Source: Streptomyces sp. NBC_00620
Lineage (GTDB): Bacteria; Actinomycetota; Actinomycetes; Streptomycetales; Streptomycetaceae
Direction of reading: 5' to 3'
Length of the DNA: 64,000 nt
Assembly (NCBI RefSeq): GCF_026341825.1
Contig: NZ_JAPENY010000003.1
Span: 2,604,001-2,668,000 of the forward strand
Shown: in pieces, positions 27,138 to 35,649 of the stretch
Numbering within the stretch: position 1 is the first letter of the stretch
Layout: each line of letters starts with the position of its first letter
Notes under the pieces: model-generated
Seen by the model: the letters and a program-made list of their open reading frames with translations, nothing else
Database searches by the model: none
Told to the model about the DNA's origin: nothing
Made by a program: the position numbers and the translations under genes

Positions 27138-27590
27138 TCATGACGGGCTGTGCCGCCGCACGAACGCCTCGACGAGCCGCTCCTCGGCGGCGGTGGAGGG
27201 CTGGATGATCTCCACCCGGTCGTCCCCCATGATCACCGTGATCGAGGTGACGCCACCGGTTCCGCCCGCCGCGCCCGTGCCGTTCCCCGAGGATGCGCTT
27301 CCTGAAGTGGCGCTCTCCGAGGGGGAGTTGCGCTGCCCGGTCAGCCAGCCCCGGATCGTGTCGATGACCGCGACCAGGGTTCCGGCCGAGGTCACCACGA
27401 GGGTGGCCACCTCGACGAGATCGCCCGCGCGCCGTCCGGGTGCGGGCTGTGCGACGTAGACCGGGACAACCTCCGAGGCCGCCCCCTCCTCGAACAGTTT
27501 CCGGCCCAGAGCGGCGGGCGCATCCGCTCGCACATCCCCGTTGATGACGAGTTCGCATGCGAACCGTCCGTCGGGCTTCCGCTCCACCAC
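27138..27590 (-). CDS. EACC1-like small protein (effector-associated constant component)
   Basis: The 150-residue protein resembles the EACC1 family, which accompanies effector genes such as CHAT proteases and Ser proteases in actinobacterial conflict systems. It shows a short beta start (FACELVINGDV), a hydrophobic helix (VATLVVTSAGTLVAVIDTIRGWL, about residues 63-85), a Ser/Gly linker and a final strand-helix part (SITVIMGDDRVEI ... AEERLVEAFVRRH). GTG 27590 is chosen because GGAGG lies 6 nt upstream; GTG 27587 is also possible. It is the first gene of a two-gene unit with the CHAT protease. Its biochemical role is unknown; the single hydrophobic helix might associate with the membrane. Confidence 0.75.
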   Translation of the reverse strand: MVERKPDGRFACELVINGDVRADAPAALGRKLFEEGAASEVVPVYVAQPAPGRRAGDLVEVATLVVTSAGTLVAVIDTIRGWLTGQRNSPSESATSGSASSGNGTGAAGGTGGVTSITVIMGDDRVEIIQPSTAAEERLVEAFVRRHSPS

Positions 27591-27808
27591 GTACGACCTC
27601 CATCTTCTGCCTACAACCCTATGGCGCATGGTCGTTGCACGGGAGTTCTTCGGCCACATGCGTCCCGTGCGGGGAGCCCGAACCCGACTCGGGGTTCCGT
27701 CGCGGAACCGGCCCTTCCGCAAACCGGCGCGAGCAGGGATGAGGGCCCGCCCATGGGGAAGGCTGAAGATCAGCCCCTCCACTCCCCCACAGCCCGGAGG
27801 CCCCCCTC

Positions 27809-28366
27809 ATGCTGCGAGGCATCGACGTCAGCGCCTACCAGTCGTCCGCCTACGACACGGACGGCGTCTCCTTCGTCTTCATCAAGGCGACGGAGGGCCG
27901 TTCGTACATCAATCCCAAGCTCACCGCCCAGGTGAAGACGGCCCGCGACAGCGGATGCGTCGTCGGCTTCTACCACTTCCTGTGGCCCGGCAACATCACG
28001 GCCCAGGCCGAGTACTTCGTCGGCAAGGCCCCTGAGAAAGCAGGCGACTTGCTCGCTGTCGACTGGGAGACGACCGGCGACGGCACCCATGCGAGCAACG
28101 CGGAGAAGGACCGCTTCATCCGCAAGGTGAAGGAACTCCGGCCGGACCACCGGGTCGTGCTCTACACGAACCGGAACTACTGGCTCAACGTCGACACCAC
28201 CTCGTACGCCGGGGACGGCTTGTGGATCGCCGACTACGTCACGGCGGGCAAGCCCCGAATCAAGGCCAAGTGGCGCTTCCACCAGTACACGGACGAGCCC
28301 CTGGACAAGAACGTGGGGGACTTCGCCACCAAGGCCGCGCTGCGTTCGTGGGCCGAGGGCGCCTGA
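27809..28366 (+). CDS. GH25-like muramidase domain protein without signal peptide
   Basis: The 185-residue protein is a single GH25 (Chalaropsis lysozyme-type) barrel: GIDVSAYQ start, FVFIKATEG, GFYHFLWPG, VDWETTG with the likely catalytic Asp/Glu, and LYTNRNYW. GGAGG lies 9 nt before ATG 27809. No export signal or wall-binding domain is seen, so secretion would need another route. It is divergent from the EACC1-like gene and convergent with the NB-ARC gene. It may be a phage-derived lysin, or an effector of the neighbouring system. Confidence 0.85.
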   Translation: MLRGIDVSAYQSSAYDTDGVSFVFIKATEGRSYINPKLTAQVKTARDSGCVVGFYHFLWPGNITAQAEYFVGKAPEKAGDLLAVDWETTGDGTHASNAEKDRFIRKVKELRPDHRVVLYTNRNYWLNVDTTSYAGDGLWIADYVTAGKPRIKAKWRFHQYTDEPLDKNVGDFATKAALRSWAEGA

Positions 28367-28415
28367 CCGACCCACGCGACGAGGTGGCCTGTTCCGGCCG
28401 GAGCCGCCGCGGGGA

Positions 28416-31400
28416 CTAGGCCCACCACCGGAACGCGTCAGCCACCGCCCGTGCGCTGCGCGGCACGGTGGCGTCCCCGCCTTCGGACAGCATCAAGGGG
28501 ACCAGCAGCGGCAGGCAGGACACAATTGCCGAGCGGCCCTTGTCGGTTGCCCTCCGCAGGGCGCTGTCCAGCAGCACGGTTCTGTCCTCGTCCGGCAGGT
28601 CCGCCAGCGTCCGGCCGGCCTGCACGACGTGGTCGGCCCGATTGCGCGCGTTGTCGAGCGTCAGACACTCGACCAGCACCTCGGCGAGCAGCTCGGCCCG
28701 GCCTTCGGGTCGTGCGTGGGCGGCCAGCGCCGCAAGTGAGAGGGTACGTTCCGCGCGCTTCTTGATGCCCTTGCAGGTGACCAGGAGACGGCCCTGCAGC
28801 TCCAGCAGTTCGGCCTCGTCGTGCAGGAGCGGCGCCACCGCCATGACCGTGGTCACTCTCGGCCCGGGCCGGACGATCCGCATCGCCGCATCCATGATCC
28901 TGGCCTGTACGGCGGGGGCACGGCCCGGCGCCAGTTCGGCCAGCAGTACGCCCTGAAGGTGATGCTGTTCGCTGAGCCCTTCGATGATCTCCAGGACGTG
29001 GTCGATGTCCTGCGTGTCGGGAATCAGGCGTCTGACCGCGAGCGCCCGTTCCCTCGGGTTGGCGATGTCTTTGACGTGCGCCAGGGCGAACGCCCGTTCC
29101 GCGGGGCCGACTTGGCCTCTGAGCCGGGCCAGGACCAGGGCCCTGCTCGCGTGATCGAACTTCTTGGCTTCCTTGACCAGCGATTCCGCCAAGGACGGCG
29201 AATCCACTTCAGCCAGTTGGGCGCAGGACGCCACCTTGAGCCTGTCGCTCTCGAGTCCCAGGGCGGCGACGAGAATCCGGCGGCCGATACGGCCGCGTTC
29301 GGCCTCCTCCAGGACGAAGGACAGCTTCGCCAGCGCCTGGGCCGCTGTCAGGGGGTCCTCCCGCTCCGCGGCGGCGGTCACCGTCTCGACGGCGGCGCGG
29401 CTCGCCACCCGGGACGGCAGCCGCGGGCAGACCGCGGCGACCGCGTGCACCCGCATGGAGGTGACGGCGATCCGACGGGCCGTGTGCAGGACGAATCCGG
29501 TCAACGGCGGCGGCACCACGTTCGCGAGGGCGGTGACGGCCCGGCACTTTCCCAGGGCGTCCTCGAGGGCCTCGGCGCTCTGCAGCAGGGAGTAGCTGGT
29601 CGGCAGTTGTACACGGGCGGGTGCGAGCGGCAGGAAGTTCGCCGCGACGCGGATGTGCGAGCTGCGGTCCTGCAGCGACAGACGGTTCTCGTACGCCTCG
29701 GCCAGCAGCGCGTTCCGCTGCGGCCCCCGCACGCTGTCGGCCATCGCGTGCAGCGTCTGCGCCCGCAGCGCGCGGTCCTCGAGATGGCGGGCTCCTGCCG
29801 CCGCTTCCGGAACAAGCGCCGGGGACAGCGCGGCGGCGACGTCGGCCAGCGCCCCGGCCCTGCGTTCCTCGTCGGTCGCCGCCATGGCGAACGCCAGCTT
29901 CCGCTTGGGCGAACCCGTGATCTTGAGCAGCGCCGCGGCGGAGCGCTCCGGGTCCGGGGCCGCGGTCGCGTTCACCTCGGCGTGTGTCTCCAGGGCCGCG
30001 ATGGTCTCCGTCGGTTCCGGACCCGGCGTGCGCCGGATGAGTGCGAGCAGCGCGGCCGCGGCCTCGGCGCGCAGTCGCGGCTCCCCCACTGAGGCGAGCG
30101 CGGTCAGCGCGGAACTCAGCGCCCGCGGTCTGGTGGTGGGTGAGGTCGCGGACACGATGGTGAGAACGAGCGCGAGCCGCTCGCCGGACGACCGGACCTG
30201 CTCGAGAGCCGTCAGGGCATCGGACAGCAGAGGGTCACGCTGCGTGGGCGGCAGCACGAAGGAGAGGTCCACGAGGCATCGGATACGCAGGCCAGGACTG
30301 CTGATTCGAGGCACCAGCTCGGTCGCCGACGCGAGGAGGGACGCACGCCGTCCGGCGATCCCGAACGGCATGAGGGTGGTGAGCGAGGACAGGGCCAGGT
30401 GTACGTCGGCGAGTGTTCCGCTCAGGGCGGTGACCGCCAACAGCTGGTCCTTGTCGAGGTGTTCGCTGACGGCGTCGATCCGCGCCGTCAGCTCCTTCTC
30501 CGTGCCGGCGGCCAGGATGTCGGCGACGGTCTCCTCCATCAGCCGGTGCCGGTCGGCGGGAGGAACTCGGGCGGCCAGCGCGGCGACGGCGCGGTAGCGC
30601 TGGGACCGGTCCTCCGCCTCGCGCACCAGCTCCAGCGCCGCCTGCGCGGTTGCCGCGTCCATGTGCGGGGCGATCCTCTGGAGCATCTTGCACCGGTCCG
30701 CCGAGGACTCGCTGGACTCGATGACCGACAGCGCCTCGGGCATCAGGGCCGCGGGGAGGAAGGGGTAGACCAGCGGCAAGAGGTACGGAATCGAGGGAGT
30801 CACCCAGGGAACTCTGCGAGCGTGACGCAGGAACCGACGGAGCTGCTCCTCCCCGAGCCTGTGCAGAAGTGCCCAGACAGCCGTTCCCGCCTGGTATCTC
30901 ACCAACCACGCCGCGTCGACCGCCCGGTCGAGCAGTTCGTCCGGAAGGTGCGGGCACAGGAGACGGAACGCTCGGGGCTGCACGTCTCCCGCCCGCCGCG
31001 CGGACGCGATCGATGCCTCCAGTGCCTCACGGAAAGCCGCAGAGTCGCCGCCGGTGATCGCGGCGGCGGCCAACGCGTAGGCCTTGAACTCCGGTTTGGG
31101 CACTTCGAGGGCCGCTTGGCGGGCGGTCCCGACCAGAGTGTCCCGGTCGGCTCCCCCGGTCGCGGCGGCGAGCGCCGACAGGCTCAGGGAGCGTTCGAAG
31201 GGCATGTGCAGGTCGGTGGCCAGGGCAAGTGCGTCGTCCCGTACAACCCGGTGGTTGGCCTCACCGAGCAGGGGCAGCACGGCACACGCCAGGGCGATCC
31301 GCAGGGTGGGCCGCACGTCGGGGGACCGACGGCGCAGGACGTCGAGGATCTCCTCGTCGTCCATGTTCCCGGGGAGTGCTTCGGTGATCTTGGCCCTGAC

Positions 31401-33611
31401 CTCATTTCTGAGCGGCGCTGCCGGAAGCCCTCCGTACGCGGTGTCGCACAGGGCGTCGAGCAGGACGGCCCGGCGTTCGCCGGCGGGCAGAAACTGCGCG
31501 AGGGCGGCTCGTGCCCTGGCTCGGTAGGGTCCGAACGGGACGGAGGTGCCGGACTGGAGGGCTTGCCGCGCCAACGGCTCGGTGAGCGCCGGGAGAAGTG
31601 CCTGCACCACATCGGCGAAGATGTTGGCGGACGGTCTGATCTTCGGAAGCGCGTCCAGCACCGTCCGGATGTGTTCGGGAGTCAGCCGGTCGGCGAGCGT
31701 GCCGAGCAGCGGGGCCCACCGGGCCTTGTTGATGTTCGGAAGCCCGGTGAGCACCTCGGTGATCACGCTGTCGACGTCCGCCTCGGCCAGGTGCGGCAGC
31801 AGGAGGGTGAGGGCCTCGGCCCTGCTCGTCGCGTCGGGGATCCTCAGGGCCTGGTGCATGGACCGGTCGACGGGCCAGGCACCGGTGCTCGCGAGCCGGA
31901 ACAGCAGCCACGGCGAGAATTTGGCGGCGATGCTGCTCAGCGAAGCGGTGATGAGCGCGTACTGCAGGCAGAGCGCCGCCGACTCCCCCTGTGCGGCGTC
32001 CTGACGCGTCGCACGGCTCTCGGCGGCGGCGTCCCAGGCCTCCCGGACGTCCTTGAGGTAGCCCTTGTCCTGGTGCATCGTGCTGCGCACCGTGTACCAG
32101 ACGTTGGCGCCGCCGTCATCGGCCGCACCGCGCGCGGCATCGAGCGCGAGCAGGCGGTGCATCTCGTCGGCGCGGCCCCCCTCCTTCAGATGGAATACGA
32201 GGTGAGCGATGCCGTAGCGCTGCCCCTGGTCCAGATCCGGTGCGGGCCGCAGCCCGGAGAGGTTGTTGTCGAGCCCGCCCCAGAGGCCGAGGTAGCTGTC
32301 CGCCAGGGCGCGGTGTCTGTCGCGCAGGTCGGCCGGCTCGATGCTCAGGGCGATGTAGTCGTACAGGAGGGCGTGCACGGTCACACGTTCGCTGTCCGCG
32401 TCCAGCGTGAGCAGCGATCTGCGGTCCAGAAGCACGAGCATGTCCTGGACCTCGTACTCGCTGAGGTTCCTCGTGCTCCAGAACTGCGACAGCGCCGCGC
32501 AGGGCACGGTGCCGGCGTGCTTGAACACCGCGAGGCTCAGGTAGCAGTCGAGTTCGTCGGGGCTGAGTTCCTTGGTGCTGGCGTCCAGTGCCTTGAGCAG
32601 GCTGGGATACGGATAGTCACGCAACCGTGCGCCGAACTCCAGCTCGCCGTCCCGCAGTCGCTCCAGGAGGCTCGGGGCCCGCCACCGGTTCCGCCCCCTG
32701 ATGAAGCCGCCGGCCACAGCCAGGGCCAGCGGCAGTCCCGCACACTCGCGCACGATGCCGAGCTCATCCGCCGTCAACTCCTGCACCTCGACGCCCAGAT
32801 GCCGCGAGAAGAGGGCGAGCGCCGCCGACTCCTCCAGGACGTCCAGCGTCTGTTCCTCGACATCCGTCTGCAGCAGTTCGCGGTCGCGGGTGGTCACCAG
32901 GACGGTGACGGTGGGGTGATGGATCTCGAACGCCCTGAGGTCCTCCGGTGTCCATACGTCGTCGAGCACCAGGAGCAGGGACTTGTCGCGCAACAGGTAG
33001 TTGATGCGGGCGTTGGCCTGCTGCTGGTCCGCCGAGACGCCGACCTTGCCGCCGAGCGCCTCGATGAGCTCGTTCTGGCGGGTCTGGATGTCGGGCTTCT
33101 TCCCCAGGTCGAGCCAGACCACCCCGTCGACGAAGTGGCCGACCACGCCCGGTGTCCTGGCGACAGCACGCGCGGTCACCGACTTCCCCACCCCCGCCAT
33201 GCCGGTGAGAGTGACGATGCGGGCACCGGACGCAGGCGTGGAGGCGAGTAGCGAGGCCTCCAGCGCGGTGATCACATCGGTGCGCTCCACATAGTGGGAG
33301 GGCAGTCCTGGAACGTTCGTGTACGGGCTGGGCGAGGGGGTGTTCGTGAGTAGCTGGGCGTGGCCGTGCAGAAGGCCGGCGAGGTCCCCGCGCCCGATGC
33401 GTGTCAGTTTCTCCGGCAGTTCGCCGAGCCGGCCCGTGTCCTCCAGCCACGCCCAGATCCGCCTCGCCTTCTCGCCCTGGGGAAAACCGTCCTGGGTGTA
33501 CGAGGGGATTCCCAGCAGATCGGCGAGGTCATGCCAGTCCTCCCCCAACCGACGGCAGAACTGGACCTTGGCCCACCCGAGGTCGCCGTCATTCTCCGGC
33601 ACCTGGTTCAC
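28416..33611 (-). CDS. NB-ARC (STAND) ATPase with N-terminal effector-associated domain and HEAT-like repeats
   Basis: The 1,731-residue protein starts at GTG 33611 (GTG 33602 is an alternative; neither has a strong ribosome site). Residues 10-80 form a small helical domain (KVQFCRRLGEDWHDLADLLGIP ... IWAWLE) also present at the C-terminus of the upstream protein. The NB-ARC module follows: Walker A GMAGVGKS with Lys143, Walker B LLLVLDDVW (about 215-223), VTTRDREL and GLPLALAVAGG. The remaining ~1,250 residues are helical repeats of 35-45 residues, HEAT-like, presumably the ligand-sensing arm. STAND proteins of this plan oligomerise on sensing a trigger and activate an effector. The stop of the upstream phosphorylase-fold gene lies 31 bp before, so the two form an operon. 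Confidence 0.88.
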   Translation of the reverse strand: MNQVPENDGDLGWAKVQFCRRLGEDWHDLADLLGIPSYTQDGFPQGEKARRIWAWLEDTGRLGELPEKLTRIGRGDLAGLLHGHAQLLTNTPSPSPYTNVPGLPSHYVERTDVITALEASLLASTPASGARIVTLTGMAGVGKSVTARAVARTPGVVGHFVDGVVWLDLGKKPDIQTRQNELIEALGGKVGVSADQQQANARINYLLRDKSLLLVLDDVWTPEDLRAFEIHHPTVTVLVTTRDRELLQTDVEEQTLDVLEESAALALFSRHLGVEVQELTADELGIVRECAGLPLALAVAGGFIRGRNRWRAPSLLERLRDGELEFGARLRDYPYPSLLKALDASTKELSPDELDCYLSLAVFKHAGTVPCAALSQFWSTRNLSEYEVQDMLVLLDRRSLLTLDADSERVTVHALLYDYIALSIEPADLRDRHRALADSYLGLWGGLDNNLSGLRPAPDLDQGQRYGIAHLVFHLKEGGRADEMHRLLALDAARGAADDGGANVWYTVRSTMHQDKGYLKDVREAWDAAAESRATRQDAAQGESAALCLQYALITASLSSIAAKFSPWLLFRLASTGAWPVDRSMHQALRIPDATSRAEALTLLLPHLAEADVDSVITEVLTGLPNINKARWAPLLGTLADRLTPEHIRTVLDALPKIRPSANIFADVVQALLPALTEPLARQALQSGTSVPFGPYRARARAALAQFLPAGERRAVLLDALCDTAYGGLPAAPLRNEVRAKITEALPGNMDDEEILDVLRRRSPDVRPTLRIALACAVLPLLGEANHRVVRDDALALATDLHMPFERSLSLSALAAATGGADRDTLVGTARQAALEVPKPEFKAYALAAAAITGGDSAAFREALEASIASARRAGDVQPRAFRLLCPHLPDELLDRAVDAAWLVRYQAGTAVWALLHRLGEEQLRRFLRHARRVPWVTPSIPYLLPLVYPFLPAALMPEALSVIESSESSADRCKMLQRIAPHMDAATAQAALELVREAEDRSQRYRAVAALAARVPPADRHRLMEETVADILAAGTEKELTARIDAVSEHLDKDQLLAVTALSGTLADVHLALSSLTTLMPFGIAGRRASLLASATELVPRISSPGLRIRCLVDLSFVLPPTQRDPLLSDALTALEQVRSSGERLALVLTIVSATSPTTRPRALSSALTALASVGEPRLRAEAAAALLALIRRTPGPEPTETIAALETHAEVNATAAPDPERSAAALLKITGSPKRKLAFAMAATDEERRAGALADVAAALSPALVPEAAAGARHLEDRALRAQTLHAMADSVRGPQRNALLAEAYENRLSLQDRSSHIRVAANFLPLAPARVQLPTSYSLLQSAEALEDALGKCRAVTALANVVPPPLTGFVLHTARRIAVTSMRVHAVAAVCPRLPSRVASRAAVETVTAAAEREDPLTAAQALAKLSFVLEEAERGRIGRRILVAALGLESDRLKVASCAQLAEVDSPSLAESLVKEAKKFDHASRALVLARLRGQVGPAERAFALAHVKDIANPRERALAVRRLIPDTQDIDHVLEIIEGLSEQHHLQGVLLAELAPGRAPAVQARIMDAAMRIVRPGPRVTTVMAVAPLLHDEAELLELQGRLLVTCKGIKKRAERTLSLAALAAHARPEGRAELLAEVLVECLTLDNARNRADHVVQAGRTLADLPDEDRTVLLDSALRRATDKGRSAIVSCLPLLVPLMLSEGGDATVPRSARAVADAFRWWA

Positions 33612-33642
33612 CTGCCAAGGACGGGGCGTCGGCCAACGCGGC

Positions 33643-34713
33643 TCATGTGTGCGCTCCCGGACCGAAGAATTTCGGGAGGTCGGGGTGGACCTCCTGGAGG
33701 GCCTGCGGCAGAAGGGGCAGCTTGTGCCGTACCTCCAGCCATTCCCAGACTCCACGCGGCTCGTTGCCGGTCTGGAAGCGGCGCTTCGTGTGGAGCGGGA
33801 TCCCGAAGTAGTCGGCGAGTTCCTCCCAGTCGTCCACGAGCCCTCGACAGAACTGCACCTTCACCGCACCGGGAAAGCTGTCCGGCGCGTCCAGGGGAAC
33901 GGCTTGTGGACGTTCCGCACCCGCTGTCGCGCCGTGCTCCCCCGCGTAGCGGCGCAGCACGGCGACCGAGAAGCGGGCGGCCGCAGCAGCGGCGTAGTCG
34001 TGCCAGTCGTCGTTCTTCTCGCTGTCGGCGAAGTCGCAGACCGCCTTCACCATGAGGAACCCCGGCCCGCCGCGGTAGGCGGCGAGGGCGACGCCGAGGC
34101 TCTCCATCTCGACCCCCAGGGCCTTGGGCCACGCCGTCCGCAGCCCGTCGACGGTGTGGTCGTCCGCGATGACCTTCTCGCCGCTGAGGACCGGACCGAA
34201 GTGAGCCTTGGGCCCCCTGCTCGTCGTCGGCAGCGGGTCGACGCCGGCAGGCGCGGTCCCGGAAAGGAGCCATTCCGCGGGCTCCACCGATCCTGCCATC
34301 GACAGGAGCCCGTAGTCGGGCCGGTAGGTCTCGTAGCGCGGCTTCGGCCCCTCGACGGTCAGCTTCGAGAGTTCGTAGCCGACGACCTGATCCGGGACCA
34401 GCACGTCACCCAGACGAAGGTCGTCACCGCCCCCGCGGACACCTCCGGCGATGCCCACCAGCAGGAGCTGGGCGGGATTCCACACACCGATGGCCCGCGT
34501 CGCGAGCGCGGCGATGCCGACGTTTCCCATGCCCGACGGCGGAAGAACCAGAACGCGAGACCCGTCGACGTCGCAGACGTTCAGGTCCTGTCCCTGCCAG
34601 CGGTACCGGACGGAGGGGCCCAGCGCGTCCAGCAGCGCCTGCCTCTCGACAGGGAGCGCGGTGAAAACCGCGATGTCCGGCGCAGGCTCGGTGATTCCCA
34701 ACTTTTGTCCCAC
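33643..34713 (-). CDS. Phosphorylase/nucleosidase-fold protein with C-terminal effector-associated domain
   Basis: The ~356-residue protein has a purine nucleoside phosphorylase / MTA-SAH nucleosidase-type domain (about 12-250): IAVFTALPVERQALLDAL, GIAGGV, LGDVLVPDQVVGYE, GVEMESLGVA and the catalytic-type VCDFADS motif. The last ~70 residues (KVQFCRGLVDDWEELADYFGIP ... VWEWLE) match the N-terminus of the NB-ARC protein encoded next. In conflict systems such domains pair effector and switch through homotypic contact, so I infer that the enzyme is the effector and may deplete a nucleoside or nucleotide. GTG 34713 is the best available start but has a poor ribosome site. Confidence 0.82.
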   Translation of the reverse strand: MGQKLGITEPAPDIAVFTALPVERQALLDALGPSVRYRWQGQDLNVCDVDGSRVLVLPPSGMGNVGIAALATRAIGVWNPAQLLLVGIAGGVRGGGDDLRLGDVLVPDQVVGYELSKLTVEGPKPRYETYRPDYGLLSMAGSVEPAEWLLSGTAPAGVDPLPTTSRGPKAHFGPVLSGEKVIADDHTVDGLRTAWPKALGVEMESLGVALAAYRGGPGFLMVKAVCDFADSEKNDDWHDYAAAAAARFSVAVLRRYAGEHGATAGAERPQAVPLDAPDSFPGAVKVQFCRGLVDDWEELADYFGIPLHTKRRFQTGNEPRGVWEWLEVRHKLPLLPQALQEVHPDLPKFFGPGAHT

Positions 34714-34778
34714 GCCGCCACTTTGGCACGCGCGGGCGTCCTGCGCCCCGGGTTCCGCCACTGAACCGGGCTCGGGCC

Positions 34779-34847
34779 AGGGGCGCGGGGCTGTGACATA
34801 TGCGGCTCCGCCGCGTGGGCGCGACCAGCCCCCACCGGCCCGCGGCG
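34779..34847. repeat. Dispersed Streptomyces GC-rich intergenic repeat
   Basis: Contains GGGGCGCGGGGCTGTGAC and GCGCGACCAGCCCCCACCGG, the two halves of an intergenic repeat I know from many Streptomyces chromosomes. It separates the NB-ARC block from the oxidoreductase genes. Confidence 0.7.
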
Positions 34848-34889
34848 AACGAGTCGCATGTCCGGCGGGCGCTCAGGCGGAGTCAGGAA

Positions 34890-35552
34890 TCAGGCGCGGT
34901 GGCCTGCCGAGCGCTCCCGAGGCGCCTCCGCGAGTGCCTTCGTCACCGCGGCGGTGCCCTCCGCGAGGCCGTACACGGGGGTGCCGGGCTGCTGGCGCCA
35001 GGAGTCGTCGAGGCCGCCGGCGTCCACGGTGTCGAAGCCGAGTTCGTCGATGAGGGCGCGGACGACGCGCTCGGCGGCCTCGTCGTCGCCGGCGACCGGG
35101 AGGGCGACGCGGTCGGGGGCGCCCTCCGGTCGGGGGCGGTCCAGGATGTCCTGGGCGTAGGTGCCGTTGAAGGCCTTGATGACGGTGTGGCCGATCTGCT
35201 GCGCCGTCCAGCGGCTCTCGGTGAGGCCGTCGTCCTCGATGGCGGCGATCCTGCCGTCGCGCCGCTGGGGGTAGTAGTTGCCGGTGTCGATGACGACGGC
35301 CCCGTCCGCCGCCTCGTCGAGCAGCCCGGACGGCAGATTCGGCACCGCCTTCAGGGGGACCGTGACCACGACGACCTCCGCGCCGCGCGCCGCGTCCTCG
35401 ACCTTGACGGGTGTCGCCCCGGTCTCCTCGACCAAGGCGGCGAGGGTCTCCGGGCCGCGCGAGTTCGCCACGGAGACGTCGTGGCCGAGGGCGGTGAGGC
35501 GCCGGGTGAGGTTGCCGCCGATGTTGCCCGCGCCGATGATGCCGATCTTCAT
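34890..35552 (-). CDS. F420H2:NADP+ oxidoreductase-like / NAD(P)-binding reductase
   Basis: A 220-residue protein with an N-terminal Rossmann motif GIIGAGNIGGNL (4-15) and the pattern of the F420-dependent NADP reductase-like family (pfam Fno-like: VVTVPLKAVPNLP, DTGNYYPQRR, VIKAFN, VAGDDEAAERVV). It probably moves hydride between NADPH and a flavin or deazaflavin; true F420 use cannot be read from sequence. A perfect 12-bp inverted repeat lies just upstream (35564-35603). Confidence 0.85.
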   Translation of the reverse strand: MKIGIIGAGNIGGNLTRRLTALGHDVSVANSRGPETLAALVEETGATPVKVEDAARGAEVVVVTVPLKAVPNLPSGLLDEAADGAVVIDTGNYYPQRRDGRIAAIEDDGLTESRWTAQQIGHTVIKAFNGTYAQDILDRPRPEGAPDRVALPVAGDDEAAERVVRALIDELGFDTVDAGGLDDSWRQQPGTPVYGLAEGTAAVTKALAEAPRERSAGHRA

Positions 35553-35563
35553 GAGACAGACCC

Positions 35564-35603
35564 TCTGGGGTTGATTCGCCCGATATGGATCATCAACCCC
35601 AGA
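35564..35603. promoter_or_regulatory. Inverted repeat, probable operator of the F420/NADP reductase-like gene
   Basis: Perfect 12-bp arms TCTGGGGTTGAT and ATCAACCCCAGA are separated by 16 bp and lie 12-51 bp before the start codon at 35552. The spacing of about three helical turns between arm centres fits two binding sites on the same DNA face. Confidence 0.6.
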
Positions 35604-35649
35604 TCCGGAACCGCTATTCCGCTCGCATACGGCGAACGGGTGGCTCGCG

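Noticed and set aside
30399..33251. A 950-codon plus-strand frame over the NB-ARC gene
   Set aside because: It is antisense to clear NB-ARC motifs and contains no recognisable domain.
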